Origin: Cyanocohniella sp. LLY | Lineage (GTDB): Bacteria; Cyanobacteriota; Cyanobacteriia; Cyanobacteriales; Nostocaceae | Direction of reading: 5' to 3' | DNA length: 42,016 nt | Assembly: GCA_022241785.1 (NCBI GenBank) | Contig: JAKOMP010000058.1 | Span: forward strand, 110-42,125 | In this document: positions 1 through 8,553 of the stretch, one piece after another | Position numbering within the stretch: position 1 is the stretch's first letter | Layout: each line of letters begins with the position of its first letter | Made by a program: the position numbers and the translations under genes | The notes under the pieces: model-generated | What the model was told of the DNA's origin: nothing | Databases searched by the model: none | What the model saw: only the letters and a program-made list of their open reading frames with translations

Positions 1-1174
1 GCGTGGGTAATCCCCAAATATAAATGAATCCTTCCGCCGATTTGTGATCAAATTGGTCTTCCGAACCGTAAGTCGCTAAATCGGGGGTGTAGAGGGAATT
101 ATCGCTCCAACGCCCGACTATGCTGGCGTTACCTTTAAAAAGTTTGACTCGTACAGTTCCTAAAACTCGTTCTTGCGTTTTGTGAATAAAAGCATCTAGT
201 GCGTTTTTGAGTGGACTGTACCAAAGACCGTTATAAACTATTTGGGTATAAGTTTCTTCTATACCCCGCTTGTAGTGACTAACATCTGCTGTCAAAGTCA
301 GACTTTCTAAATCACGGTGTGCCTGAATTAGCACTAACATAGCGGGTGATTCGTATATTTCTCGTGATTTGATACCCACCAGGCGGTTTTCAATCATATC
401 AATCCGCCCAATGCCATGATTGCCTGCTGCTTGATTGAGTTGTTCAATTAACTCAACTGGGTTTTTAGGTGTGCCGTTGAGGCTGGTAGGAATACCCCCT
501 TGAAACCCAATTTCGATGTATTCTGGCTCATTGGGAGTATCCGCGATCGCCTTGGTCATTTCATAAATTTCTTCTGGTGGTTCAGCGGCTGGATCTTCCA
601 AAACACCAGCTTCTATGCTGCGACCGAGTAAATTTTTATCAATGCTATAGGGAGAAGATTTTTTTACTGGTGTAGGGATACCAAACTGCTCACCGTAAGC
701 GATGGTTTCCTCACGACTCATACCCCATTCCCTGGCTGGTGCGAGGATCTTCAAATTGGGATCAAGGGCTGCACAAGCAACGTCAAAGCGCACTTGATCA
801 TTACCTTTACCAGTGCAACCATGAGCGATCGCATCAGCACCATATTTATGGGCAGCTTCTACTAGTATCTTGGCAATCAACGGACGAGCAAGAGCAGTCC
901 CTAAGGGATAGCGATTTTCGTAGAGAGCGTTGGCTTGAATTGCGGGAAAAGCGTAATCTTTAACGAAAGTATCTTTCACATCCGCCACAAGAGATTCACT
1001 TGCACCCGATTTCAGAGCTTTTTCTCGAATTGGCTCTAATTCATCTCCCTGACCTAAATCTGCTGCCAGAGTAATTACTTCTTCTACACCCCACTCTTTT
1101 TTCAGGTAAGGAATGCAAACGGAGGTATCCACTCCACCAGAATATGCCAGGACAACCTTTTTGGCGCGACCCAT
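1..1174 (-). CDS. argG: Argininosuccinate synthase (3' end cut by window)
   Basis: Joins citrulline and aspartate using ATP to make argininosuccinate, the penultimate step of arginine synthesis, in the cytoplasm. Reading the minus strand from the ATG at 1174, the protein starts [23 protein letters not shown] at about residues 12-16 is the PP-loop ATP-binding motif of the N-type ATP pyrophosphatase fold. Later segments such as [13 protein letters not shown] and the GMSREE region are typical of ArgG. The frame stays open for 391 codons to base 2 and then leaves the window; the family is usually about 400 residues, so only some ten residues are missing. It is followed upstream by a 600-base spacer and has no arginine-pathway neighbour here. 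Product assignment is secure; the C-terminus is not visible. Confidence 0.96.
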   Translation of the reverse strand, partial: MGRAKKVVLAYSGGVDTSVCIPYLKKEWGVEEVITLAADLGQGDELEPIREKALKSGASESLVADVKDTFVKDYAFPAIQANALYENRYPLGTALARPLIAKILVEAAHKYGADAIAHGCTGKGNDQVRFDVACAALDPNLKILAPAREWGMSREETIAYGEQFGIPTPVKKSSPYSIDKNLLGRSIEAGVLEDPAAEPPEEIYEMTKAIADTPNEPEYIEIGFQGGIPTSLNGTPKNPVELIEQLNQAAGNHGIGRIDMIENRLVGIKSREIYESPAMLVLIQAHRDLESLTLTADVSHYKRGIEETYTQIVYNGLWYSPLKNALDAFIHKTQERVLGTVRVKLFKGNASIVGRWSDNSLYTPDLATYGSEDQFDHKSAEGFIYIWGLPT

Positions 1175-1778
1175 GAGTTTGATTTCTCCAGTTAGGAAAA
1201 CAAAGAATGAGTCATTATTATATGTCATGCTGGCTAACAGCCTTAACAATCTCATTGCCCAGCTGACGCTGTAATGGGATTTCTTTTACACAACACTATC
1301 TTTGGCAATTTGGTATTATATCAGCGTTATCCTCAAGATATTTTCCTTATAGGATTGCTTCCTGTTGAGTATTAATACTTGTGGAAAATATCAACCAGTT
1401 TTTCTTATGTTTGTTTTTTATCAAATTTACACTTAAGACCAGCCAGGCTAGTTTTAGGTGAGTCGATTTTAGTACTAAAAAATAATTTTAAAGTAAAAAT
1501 TATTTACATTTGAGTCATAAATAATCATACGTTATGGTTTTTTTATTAAGAAACATAAAATTATCTGTAACTTTTAAGCATTATGAGTTGAATTGCGTTA
1601 CAATTCGTTAACTCTTCCTAAGGATTTAAGATTTTCTTTATAAATCAACCTTCAGGCAGTCATAAGCTGTTAATCCTGTCATAGTATGAAACATAAGAAC
1701 ACTATTTCTGCCTGTGTTCACTGTTGTAGCTTGTAGAAGCCAAATTCTGAGTAAAAAAATGCTAGGGGTGTACTGTCC
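1175..1778. other. Intergenic spacer between divergent argG and response regulator
   Basis: This AT-rich stretch separates two divergently read genes, so both promoters should lie in it, but I cannot place convincing -10/-35 boxes. No reading frame looks coding. It contains one hairpin repeat at 1251-1290, listed separately. Nothing else was recognised. Confidence 0.6.
1251..1290. repeat. Hairpin repeat, copy 1 (CAGC-TGAC-GCTG core)
   Basis: The core CAGCTGACGCTG folds as CAGC/GCTG around a TGAC loop and is flanked by CATT and AATG, which can pair with each other. The 3' part reads GATTTCTTTTACA. A related copy lies at 2467-2507, on the far side of the response regulator gene. The two share the core and 3' part but have different pairing arms. 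Confidence 0.55.
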
Positions 1779-2462
1779 ATGCCCTTGACAATCCTTGTTG
1801 TGGATGACGACTTGGGAACTCGTCTGTCTATTAGTGACTATCTTGAACTGTCTGGCTACTCAGTGATCACGGCTAATGATGGTCAAGAAGCTTTGGCAAT
1901 GGTAGATGATTACCATCCTGATTTGATAGTCACTGATATTGTCATGCCACAAATGAATGGCTATGAACTAGTACGTCGAGTCCGTCAACAGCCAATATTT
2001 CGGTTATTACCCGTAATTTTATTAACAGCACGCACAAAGACTCAAGAAAGAATTCTGGGTTACCAATCAGGGTGCGATTTGTACTTGCCTAAGCCTTTTG
2101 AACTAGAAGAGCTAGCAGCAGCAATTCGGAATCTCCTGGCGCGATCGCAAATTATTCAATCGGAGTACCGCTTTTCCCATAAAGAAAATTTGGGAGGTTC
2201 CTTTCCGACAAAAGAAATGGACACTCACAAATCTTTATCTACTCATATTCAGCAATCACATTTGCTGTCATCGTTAACCGCCAGAGAACAAGAAGTCCTA
2301 GAACTATTGACTCACGGTTTTTCTAATGCCGACATGGGCAATCAACTACACCTAAGTCCCAGGACAGTGGAAAAATATGTTAGCAGCTTATTAAGAAAAA
2401 CTGCCACCAGCAACCGAGCAGAACTAGTCCGTTTTGCCATGAAGCATGGCTTAGTGGATTGA
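1779..2462 (+). CDS. Response regulator, receiver + LuxR/NarL-type HTH
   Basis: A two-component transcription factor of 227 residues. The N-terminal receiver domain (about 4-120) shows the acidic pair at D9/D10/D11, the phospho-acceptor D53 in TDIVMP, the switch threonine in LLTAR and the conserved lysine in LPKPFE. A linker of some 45 residues leads to a GerE/LuxR helix-turn-helix (about 163-225) with LTAREQEVLELL and the recognition helix around LSPRTVEKYVSSLLRK. Overall it resembles the cyanobacterial/plastid Ycf29 (Rre1) regulators, which are linked to histidine kinase Hik2 and stress responses; this orthology is inferred from general resemblance and is not certain. No cognate kinase is adjacent. 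It is monocistronic by context, converging on the phosphatase gene. Confidence 0.9.
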   Translation: MPLTILVVDDDLGTRLSISDYLELSGYSVITANDGQEALAMVDDYHPDLIVTDIVMPQMNGYELVRRVRQQPIFRLLPVILLTARTKTQERILGYQSGCDLYLPKPFELEELAAAIRNLLARSQIIQSEYRFSHKENLGGSFPTKEMDTHKSLSTHIQQSHLLSSLTAREQEVLELLTHGFSNADMGNQLHLSPRTVEKYVSSLLRKTATSNRAELVRFAMKHGLVD

Positions 2463-2466
2463 TCCT

Positions 2467-2507
2467 CTCACCGCCAGGCTGACGCTGTGGCAGGAGATTC
2501 TTTTACA
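2467..2507. repeat. Hairpin repeat, copy 2 (GGC-TGAC-GCTG core)
   Basis: Related to 1251-1290 with the shared core GCTGACGCTGT and the 3' part GATTCTTTTACA, but the flanking arms are GCCA and TGGC instead of CATT and AATG. Pairing is therefore kept while the bases differ. It sits between the response regulator and the convergent phosphatase gene and overlaps the last codon and stop of the latter. It could act as a transcription end for either gene, though no long T run follows. Confidence 0.5.
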
Positions 2508-2997
2508 GATTCTGCCCAGCTTGTAATTGATTGTTGGTAATGTGTTGAAGTAGACCTTCACAAGCATCCACAAGCAAATCGATTACCTGATTAAAACCAT
2601 CTACTCCGCCGTAATAAGGGTCTGGAACTTCCTTTAGGGTGTGCCTTGAGCAAAATTGACACATTAAATAAACTTTATGGTGATACTGCCCAGTCGAATC
2701 AAGAACAAGAATATTTTCATAATTCTCTTGATCCATTGCCAAAATCATATCAAAGTCATGAAAGTCTAATTTTTGAAATTGGCGAGCTTGACCACGCAGT
2801 TTAATTCCCAACTTGTTAGCAGCAGCACTCATGCGTCGGTCGGGGGCGCTACCAATGTGATAACTTGATGTACCCGCAGAGTCACAGAAAATGCCATCGC
2901 CCAAGTCAGCTTGTGCGATGAGATGATTCATAATATTTTCTGCCGATGGCGAGCGACAAATATTCCCCAGGCAGACAAACAACAGCTTGTAAGGCAT
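2503..2997 (-). CDS. Low molecular weight protein-tyrosine phosphatase
   Basis: Hydrolyses phosphotyrosine (or related phosphate esters) through a cysteinyl-phosphate intermediate. The family signature CLGNICRS lies at residues 9-16, giving the CX5R loop with nucleophile C9 and R15, and the general acid is D126 in DPYYGG. At 164 residues it is the usual length of this single-domain family. It is the last gene of a minus-strand run murC-murB-ybaB-phosphatase, 116 bases after ybaB. In many bacteria such phosphatases oppose tyrosine kinases of polysaccharide export; the Wzc-like protein here is 37 kb away, so a link is only speculative. Confidence 0.92.
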   Translation of the reverse strand: MPYKLLFVCLGNICRSPSAENIMNHLIAQADLGDGIFCDSAGTSSYHIGSAPDRRMSAAANKLGIKLRGQARQFQKLDFHDFDMILAMDQENYENILVLDSTGQYHHKVYLMCQFCSRHTLKEVPDPYYGGVDGFNQVIDLLVDACEGLLQHITNNQLQAGQNL

Positions 2998-3029
2998 AAC
3001 TATTTTACGTAGTACCCATCAAAGGTCAA

Positions 3030-3112
3030 AAGTCTACAGTCATCAGTCTAATGGTAGATGACTAATGACTAACGACTAATGATTTATCCTGAGCGCAGTC
3101 GAAGGACCAATG
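3030..3112. repeat. Dispersed intergenic repeat (ACTAATGACTAA type) plus CCTGAGCG-type repeat
   Basis: The spacer after ybaB holds near-repeats of GACTAATGACTAACGACTAA, followed by TTATCCTGAGCGCAGTCGAA, a short interspersed motif that I know from many bacterial genomes including Nostocales. A similar AGTCATTAGTCATT stretch occurs around 8390 and 8497-8517. No gene function is implied. Confidence 0.5.
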
Positions 3113-3113
3113 A

Positions 3114-3461
3114 TTAAAATCCAGGTAGTTCTAGTCCACTGGTCAAGTCTTCCATCCGTTCCCGCATTGTGGCTGTAGACTTGTTGTAAGCATCTTTCAT
3201 GGCTACTGTTACCAGATCAGACAGTAGTTCCGCACCTTGTCCTAGAGCATCTGGGGAAATTTCTACGCGCTTGGGTTCTTGGTTCCCACTGACAATGACC
3301 TTAACCAGTCCACCACCAGACTCACCCTGAATTTCCATTTGCTCCAATTCTTCTTGGAGACGTTTTGCGCCTTCTTGAACTTGCTGCGCTTTTTTAAAAG
3401 CATCAGCTAGTTCTTTCATTTTTCCTAAGCCAAAACCAAATCCCTGTCCTTTACCTGTCAT
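3114..3461 (-). CDS. YbaB/EbfC family nucleoid-associated protein
   Basis: A 115-residue DNA-binding protein of the YbaB/EbfC family, which form dimers with a tweezer shape and bind DNA with little specificity. The start [25 protein letters not shown] leads into a long charged helix (about 12-45, [19 protein letters not shown]), then a beta segment with [20 protein letters not shown], then a C-terminal helix with [18 protein letters not shown], which is the family's typical end. It lies between murB (174 bases upstream in the reading direction) and the phosphatase. In cyanobacteria such genes often follow murB, so co-transcription with the cell-wall genes is likely but unproven. Confidence 0.93.
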   Translation of the reverse strand: MTGKGQGFGFGLGKMKELADAFKKAQQVQEGAKRLQEELEQMEIQGESGGGLVKVIVSGNQEPKRVEISPDALGQGAELLSDLVTVAMKDAYNKSTATMRERMEDLTSGLELPGF

Positions 3462-3635
3462 AATCGATTTTCCAAGTGTACGTTAAATAACAAAATCAAA
3501 TTCAATTATAGATGCGGTCGGCAATTTGCCTCTTTTATTACCAATAATTAATCCTGGAGTTGGGGCGATGAAGGGGATGATGGTGGTACACGCCCAACTT
3601 CTTCCCCTAAACGCTAGCTTCTAGCCCCTAGTCCC

Positions 3636-4634
3636 TTAAGCAACTGCTTGAAACTCACCTATCATTTTGACTTCTGGCTCTAAGCAAATTGACCATCGGT
3701 CTTGTACTTGTTGTTGGATATGACGGATGAGATAAAAAATATCACTAGCCTTGGCTCCACCACGATTGACGATAAAATTAGCATGTAATAATGCCACTTG
3801 CGCTCCGCCAATTTGGTAGCCTTTTAAACCTGTTTGTTCGATTAACCACCCAGCCGCATAAGGTGTAGGGTTACGGAAGACGCTACCGCAACTGGGGAAA
3901 TTGTAAGGTTGGGTAGTTAGGCGGTGTTTTTTGTGTTGTTTGGTTACTGCCAAAACCAATGCTGGATCAACACCTGGTTGTAATTGGAAGGTGGCTTGGG
4001 TAACAATGCGATCGCTACCCTGCAAAGATGAAGTCCGGTAGCTGTAACCGATTTCGTCGGGGGTCAAAGTTGCTAAAGTACCATCTGACGAAAGTACCTG
4101 GGCGCTCACTAACATATCTGCGATACAGCTATTATGGGCCCCGGCATTCATAACTACAGCACCCCCAACAGTTCCGGGAATACCCACAGCCCACTCTAAT
4201 CCTTGCCAGCCTAATTTGGCGGCTTCCCATGCCAAGCTAGGAATTGATTCTCCCGCAGCGACAGTTAATAGGCCTGTCTGGGGATCAAAGTAGCTATGGC
4301 GGAGATGACGAGTAGAAATGACTAAGCCTGGTAAACCGCGATCGCTTACCAACATGTTAGAGCCTGCCCCCAGTGTTGTCACTGACAATTCCTGTTCTTT
4401 TGCATACTCTAGACTGGCTTGAAGAGCTTCTAAATTATGGGGGGCAACGTACCATTCCGCTGCTCCCCCAACTCTATATGAAGTAAATGCAGATAAGGAT
4501 GCTTGTGACTTAATCGCACAATCAGTACCTTTTAGGTAAATTATTTTACTATCATTAGAATCTTCTGTTTTCTGCTTCTGTGCATTTGTAGCAAAAATTG
4601 TGCAGACATTTGCAGCTGCCTGGGATATTTTCAT
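3636..4634 (-). CDS. murB: UDP-N-acetylenolpyruvoylglucosamine reductase
   Basis: Reduces UDP-GlcNAc-enolpyruvate to UDP-MurNAc with NADPH and FAD in cytoplasmic peptidoglycan precursor synthesis. The 332-residue protein has an N-terminal extension of about 35 residues, then the FAD-binding core with [23 protein letters not shown], the arginine of GYSYRTSS, the catalytic serine in [10 protein letters not shown] and the glutamate in LEPEVKMIG near the end. The YRTSS loop form matches type I enzymes. The first ATG at 4634 was kept, although a start nearer residue 36 would also leave the whole catalytic domain. It follows murC after 108 bases on the same strand. Confidence 0.96.
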   Translation of the reverse strand: MKISQAAANVCTIFATNAQKQKTEDSNDSKIIYLKGTDCAIKSQASLSAFTSYRVGGAAEWYVAPHNLEALQASLEYAKEQELSVTTLGAGSNMLVSDRGLPGLVISTRHLRHSYFDPQTGLLTVAAGESIPSLAWEAAKLGWQGLEWAVGIPGTVGGAVVMNAGAHNSCIADMLVSAQVLSSDGTLATLTPDEIGYSYRTSSLQGSDRIVTQATFQLQPGVDPALVLAVTKQHKKHRLTTQPYNFPSCGSVFRNPTPYAAGWLIEQTGLKGYQIGGAQVALLHANFIVNRGGAKASDIFYLIRHIQQQVQDRWSICLEPEVKMIGEFQAVA

Positions 4635-4742
4635 CTTTAGATCAATTTGTGAAATTTTTACATTTATTTGCCGTAAAAATACAGCAACAGGGTTAATCGA
4701 TAAAATCCTTGCCAGAGTTAGACTTCATGCCTTTGTCTTCAT

Positions 4743-6230
4743 CTAGGATGTAGCTGTCGCAGGTTCGCAAAGTGTAGTAATTATTTCAGGAATCACCTGA
4801 TTTAAATTCCCAGCACCCAGAAATAATGCCAAATCTCCGGGGCGCAGCGTTTGCAGCAAGAACTCGCTCATTAGGGATAAATTAGGTTGATACAGCACTT
4901 GTGGGTGCTGTTTAGCAATTTCTGCTGCCAGTTGCTCACCGCTAATTTGCCCTAAATTGGGTTCTCCGGCGCTGTAAATATCTGTCAGCACAACTAAATC
5001 AGCGTAAGTAAATGACTCGGCAAATTCTTCTAAAAAGGTCAGTGTGCGAGTATAGCGATGGGGTTGGAAAATGGCAACCACTCTTTGCCCAGGCCTTGCT
5101 TGCAGGCGTGCAGCAGCCAAAGTAACGCGAATTTCGCTAGGGTGATGAGCATAGTCATCAATGAAGGTAATGCCGTCAACTTCTCCCCGAAACTCAAAGC
5201 GACGTCTTGCACCTTCAAAGGTGGCAATACCCTTGGCAATCGCCCCAAATTCTAAGCCTACAACTCGACCAACAGCTACCGCAGCCAGCGCATTACTTAA
5301 ATTATGCCGACTCAATAGTCTTAATTTCAATACTCCTAAAGCTTTACCTTTCTCCCAAACTAAAGCGGTGGTGCCATCAGGGCGATATTCAATATTACTA
5401 ACGGTATAGTCTGCCTCTGTCTCTGGGTTGAGGCTGTAGGTGATTGTCGGTTTGAGGCGTTCGCCGGAGGCGTTGCGTAGCAACTCGCGTACCGTCTCAC
5501 AATCAATACTACCTATGACGGTTTTACAACTAGATGCAAATGTTTGAAAGATGTCAATTACTTCTTCTAAAGTGTCATAGTGATCAGGATGATCAAGTTC
5601 AATATTAGTAATAATGCCTATTTCTGGGGCGTGTTTCACCAGAGAACCATCAGATTCATCTGCCTCAGCTACCAGATATTCACTTTCTCCCAATCGAGCA
5701 TTTCCTTCCCAAGCATTCACTTCACCACCGACAAGAATTGTTGGGTCTAAACCCGCTTGCAACAGCATATAGCCGATCATGCTACTGGTTGTAGTTTTAC
5801 CGTGGGTTCCTGCCACTGCAATACTACGATAATCACAAATCAAGGCAGCTAGGACATCTGAACGATGAAAAATTGGACAGCCTAATTCCAGTGCTGCTTT
5901 GTATTCCAAATTATTAGCGTTAATTGCTGTTGAACAAATAACTTGAGGCAGTATTGACTTGGTAACAGTAGGTAATATTTCTTGTGAGTTTAATAATACT
6001 CTATTAGCTGATTCACCAGAAACAAAGAATCCCAGATTACTGGCCTCTTGTGTACCAAAAATATGTGTTCCGATAGATTCTAACTTGCGCGTAATATGAT
6101 TTGGACGAAGGTCAGAACCTGACACTGGCAGATGACGCTTAGCTAGAACGTATGCCAGGGCAGACATGCCTATGCCACCAATTCCAATAAAATGAAATGG
6201 TCTGCCGCCAAAATCTACAAAATTACTCAT
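4743..6230 (-). CDS. murC: UDP-N-acetylmuramate--L-alanine ligase
   Basis: Adds L-alanine to UDP-MurNAc with ATP, the first peptide step of peptidoglycan synthesis. The 495-residue protein shows all three Mur ligase domains: the Rossmann-type UDP-binding start FIGIGGIGMSALA with SGSD, the ATP P-loop GTHGKTTTSSM (about 141-151), the central VAEADESDGS metal/ATP segment, and the C-terminal domain with FIDDYAHHPSEI. Length fits the family. It heads a minus-strand cell-wall run with murB 108 bases downstream. Its upstream spacer (6231-6628) is shared with the divergent nadD gene. Confidence 0.97.
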   Translation of the reverse strand: MSNFVDFGGRPFHFIGIGGIGMSALAYVLAKRHLPVSGSDLRPNHITRKLESIGTHIFGTQEASNLGFFVSGESANRVLLNSQEILPTVTKSILPQVICSTAINANNLEYKAALELGCPIFHRSDVLAALICDYRSIAVAGTHGKTTTSSMIGYMLLQAGLDPTILVGGEVNAWEGNARLGESEYLVAEADESDGSLVKHAPEIGIITNIELDHPDHYDTLEEVIDIFQTFASSCKTVIGSIDCETVRELLRNASGERLKPTITYSLNPETEADYTVSNIEYRPDGTTALVWEKGKALGVLKLRLLSRHNLSNALAAVAVGRVVGLEFGAIAKGIATFEGARRRFEFRGEVDGITFIDDYAHHPSEIRVTLAAARLQARPGQRVVAIFQPHRYTRTLTFLEEFAESFTYADLVVLTDIYSAGEPNLGQISGEQLAAEIAKQHPQVLYQPNLSLMSEFLLQTLRPGDLALFLGAGNLNQVIPEIITTLCEPATATS

Positions 6231-6628
6231 TGATTGCTCCTCTTACACCACACCATAATCACAAATGACACGCGTATCATAACAGGAATTTGATTTTTAC
6301 TGTAACTGTCCCTGCATCTTGTTTATACCCGATGTTTGGATTATTTTCCTCTGTTGTTTTGCTGATTGAGAATGATTTTACCTTTGTTGGAGGTTTTTGC
6401 TATTTCTGAACTCTTGTTAAGATTATTCGGAAAATTTCTGCTGTATCGGGACAGAAATTCTTGTAGTTTCAAATACATATTTCTTAATTCCTTACTGGTA
6501 TTGCCTACTGTAATACATTGGTATTGAAACAAGCTTTTAAATTCCATCAAGCTCAAACGTAAATTGAATAAAATAGTACATTGGTATTAAAAGTGTTTTT
6601 AATTGCATAAAGTCTAGGCATGAGATGA
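6231..6628. other. Intergenic spacer between divergent murC and nadD
   Basis: The spacer carries no convincing gene; a 71-codon minus-strand frame at 6341-6556 has a biased, AT-driven composition and no recognisable domain. The side next to nadD holds the direct repeat TACATTGGTATT listed separately. Promoters of both genes should lie here. Confidence 0.55.
6514..6588. repeat. Direct repeat TACATTGGTATT (two copies, 63-base period)
   Basis: TACATTGGTATT occurs exactly at 6514-6525 and 6577-6588, and the following twenty-odd bases are also similar (A-rich, then a run of T, AATT and a CAT). A partial third copy, ACTGGTATTG, starts near 6504. The repeats lie 40-115 bases upstream of the nadD start, so they could be a regulator site or simply a small duplication. 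Confidence 0.5.
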
Positions 6629-7255
6629 ATGCAGCAAATAGCAATCTTTGGTGGCACATTTGATCCAATTCATTGGGGACACTTGCTCATAGCTCAGACA
6701 GCTTTGTATCAACTACCCCTAAAAAAAGTAATTTGGGTGCCATCACTCAATCCTCCTCATAAACAAGCGACTTTGTTTGAGCATCGCGTAGCAATGCTGC
6801 AATTAGCTACAAGAGATAACCCAGCTTTTACTGTCTCCCTAGTAGAGACAAATCGCTCTGGGAGTTCTTACGCCATCAACACCTTAATTGACTTATCTAC
6901 TTTTTACTCAAATACTCACTGGTACTGGATTGTGGGTTTAGATACCTTCCAAACCTTACCCCGTTGGTACCGTGGACACGAACTAGCACCAATGTGTGAT
7001 TGGTTAATCGCACCCCGACTGCTAGGTGGTGAGACTATAGCTCAAAGCGAGTTAATCTGCAAGCAAGTGGAGCAACAACTAAACCAGCAGTCACAAACCA
7101 TTCACTGGCAACTCTTGAATATACCCTTAGTGGAACTTTCGTCAAGTCTTATTCGTAACCTTTGCCGCGAAGACCAGTCAATTCACTATTTAGTCCCCGA
7201 AGGGGTTAGATCGTACATCATGATTCACAAGCTCTACTCAGATAAACCTGAATAA
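6629..7255 (+). CDS. nadD: Nicotinate-nucleotide adenylyltransferase
   Basis: Transfers AMP from ATP to nicotinate mononucleotide, making deamido-NAD in NAD synthesis. The 208-residue protein begins IAIFGGTFDPIHWGHLLIA; GGTFDP plus H15-x-x-H18 form the nucleotidyltransferase signature. The family's second conserved site is represented by ELSSSLIRNLCRE (canonical ISSTxIR) and the end VRSYIMIHKLY is also typical. It stands between divergent murC and the downstream gap2 gene 117 bases away. Some cyanobacteria carry two NadD-like paralogues, so the exact substrate (nicotinate or nicotinamide mononucleotide) is inferred from the family. Confidence 0.9.
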   Translation: MQQIAIFGGTFDPIHWGHLLIAQTALYQLPLKKVIWVPSLNPPHKQATLFEHRVAMLQLATRDNPAFTVSLVETNRSGSSYAINTLIDLSTFYSNTHWYWIVGLDTFQTLPRWYRGHELAPMCDWLIAPRLLGGETIAQSELICKQVEQQLNQQSQTIHWQLLNIPLVELSSSLIRNLCREDQSIHYLVPEGVRSYIMIHKLYSDKPE

Positions 7256-7261
7256 AATATG

Positions 7262-7309
7262 TTTTTTTTTTATTGATATAACACTTTCCGGTTATTAATA
7301 CCCCCCCCC
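7262..7309. other. Homopolymer tracts upstream of gap2 (T10 and C9)
   Basis: A run of ten T at 7262-7271 directly after nadD and a run of nine C at 7301-7309 lie 64 to 111 bases before the gap2 start. The T run could help end nadD transcription, but no strong stem precedes it. The C run is out of keeping with the AT-rich spacer and is prone to length variation. Confidence 0.45.
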
Positions 7310-7372
7310 TTTGCGATATGATTGGGGTCAAAGATATCAATTTATAGGCATAAATACAGAGGGTAAGTCACT

Positions 7373-8386
7373 GTGATTAGAGTCGCAATAAACGGTTTCG
7401 GGCGCATCGGTCGTAACTTTGCACGTTGTTGGGTGGGCAGAGAAAATAGCAATCTCGACCTTATTGCTATTAATGACACATCAGATCCTAGAACCAATGC
7501 TCACCTCCTAAAGTATGATTCAATGCTTGGGAAGTTAAAGAATGCTGACATTACGGCCGATGATAATTCAATCATCGTTAACGGTAAAACCATTAAATGC
7601 GTATCCGATCGCAACCCAGAAAACTTGCCCTGGAAAGAATGGGAAATTGATCTGGTGATCGAGGCAACAGGCGTATTTACTAGTAAGGACGGGGCACTTA
7701 AGCATGTGAATGCAGGTGCCAAAAAGGTTTTAATCACTGCCCCTGGTAAAAACGAGGATGGCACGTTTGTAATGGGCGTTAACCATCACGATTATGACCA
7801 CAACAAGCACAACATCATCAGTAACGCTAGCTGCACTACCAACTGCTTGGCTCCCATCGCCAAAGTCTTGAATGATAGATTCGGGATCATTAAAGGCACA
7901 ATGACCACCACCCATAGCTACACTGGTGACCAGCGGTTGTTAGACGCTTCTCACCGGGATTTGCGACGGGCAAGGGCAGCAGCCATCAACATTGTTCCCA
8001 CCTCCACCGGTGCGGCAAAAGCAGTAGCGCTGGTAATTCCAGATCTTAAAGGCAAGCTGAATGGTGTTGCTTTACGGGTACCTACCCCGAACGTCTCAAT
8101 GGTAGATTTCGTAGTTCAGGTTGAGAAGCGTACTATTACTGAAGAAGTTAACCAAGCTCTCAAAGATGCGTCCGAAGGCCCACTCAAAGGAATTTTGGAT
8201 TACAGCGAACTACAATTAGTCTCGTCTGATTATCAAGGTTCTGACGCTTCCTCAATTGTCGATTCTAGCTTGACTTTGGTTATGGGCAATGACCTAGTAA
8301 AAGTTATGGCATGGTACGACAACGAGTGGGGTTACAGCCAGCGAGTTTTGGACTTGGCAGAACTAGTAGCCGAGAAGTGGGCTTAA
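7373..8386 (+). CDS. gap2: Glyceraldehyde-3-phosphate dehydrogenase, photosynthetic Gap2 type
   Basis: Reduces 1,3-bisphosphoglycerate in the Calvin cycle and can also serve gluconeogenesis. The 337-residue protein shows the Rossmann start [12 protein letters not shown], the catalytic C154 in [10 protein letters not shown]181 in [14 protein letters not shown], and the end [13 protein letters not shown]. The segment after the second strand, [17 protein letters not shown], lacks the acidic residue of strictly NAD-dependent enzymes and matches GapA/Gap2 proteins that accept NADPH. There is no GapB-type C-terminal extension. The start is GTG at 7373, chosen because the Rossmann fold begins at once after it and the length matches the family. 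A strong terminator for this gene appears at 8570-8610. Confidence 0.96.
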   Translation: MIRVAINGFGRIGRNFARCWVGRENSNLDLIAINDTSDPRTNAHLLKYDSMLGKLKNADITADDNSIIVNGKTIKCVSDRNPENLPWKEWEIDLVIEATGVFTSKDGALKHVNAGAKKVLITAPGKNEDGTFVMGVNHHDYDHNKHNIISNASCTTNCLAPIAKVLNDRFGIIKGTMTTTHSYTGDQRLLDASHRDLRRARAAAINIVPTSTGAAKAVALVIPDLKGKLNGVALRVPTPNVSMVDFVVQVEKRTITEEVNQALKDASEGPLKGILDYSELQLVSSDYQGSDASSIVDSSLTLVMGNDLVKVMAWYDNEWGYSQRVLDLAELVAEKWA

Positions 8387-8396
8387 TTATTAGTCA

Positions 8397-8517
8397 TTAG
8401 CCCTTCTCTACGAGACGCTACCGCGGTAAGCGCAGCTATGCCGTAAGCTTTACGGCTGCGCTTCCTTCGGCTTACGCTCAGGACAAGTAGGGTAAATCAT
8501 TAGTCATTGGTCATTAG
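8397..8517. repeat. Interspersed palindromic repeat after gap2
   Basis: The segment holds a long imperfect hairpin: AGCGCAG at 8429-8435 pairs with CTGCGCT at 8456-8462, inside it GCCGTAA (8440-8446) pairs with TTACGGC (8450-8456) around GCT, and outside it GTAAGC (8426-8431) can pair with GCTTAC (8470-8475). The GC-rich hairpin is flanked by TAGTCATTAG-type short repeats on both sides. The arrangement is typical of small non-coding interspersed repeats of Nostocales. It lies in the 3' untranslated region of gap2. Confidence 0.6.
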
Positions 8518-8553
8518 TGAAGAACTTCATTGTTCACTTTTGACTGTGGGCTA

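Noticed and set aside
739-963. Plus-strand frame of 74 codons
   Set aside because: It lies wholly inside argG on the other strand and has no domain.
6341-6556. 71-codon minus-strand frame upstream of murC
   Set aside because: AT-driven composition, no ribosome site and no resemblance to a family; it overlaps the repeat area.
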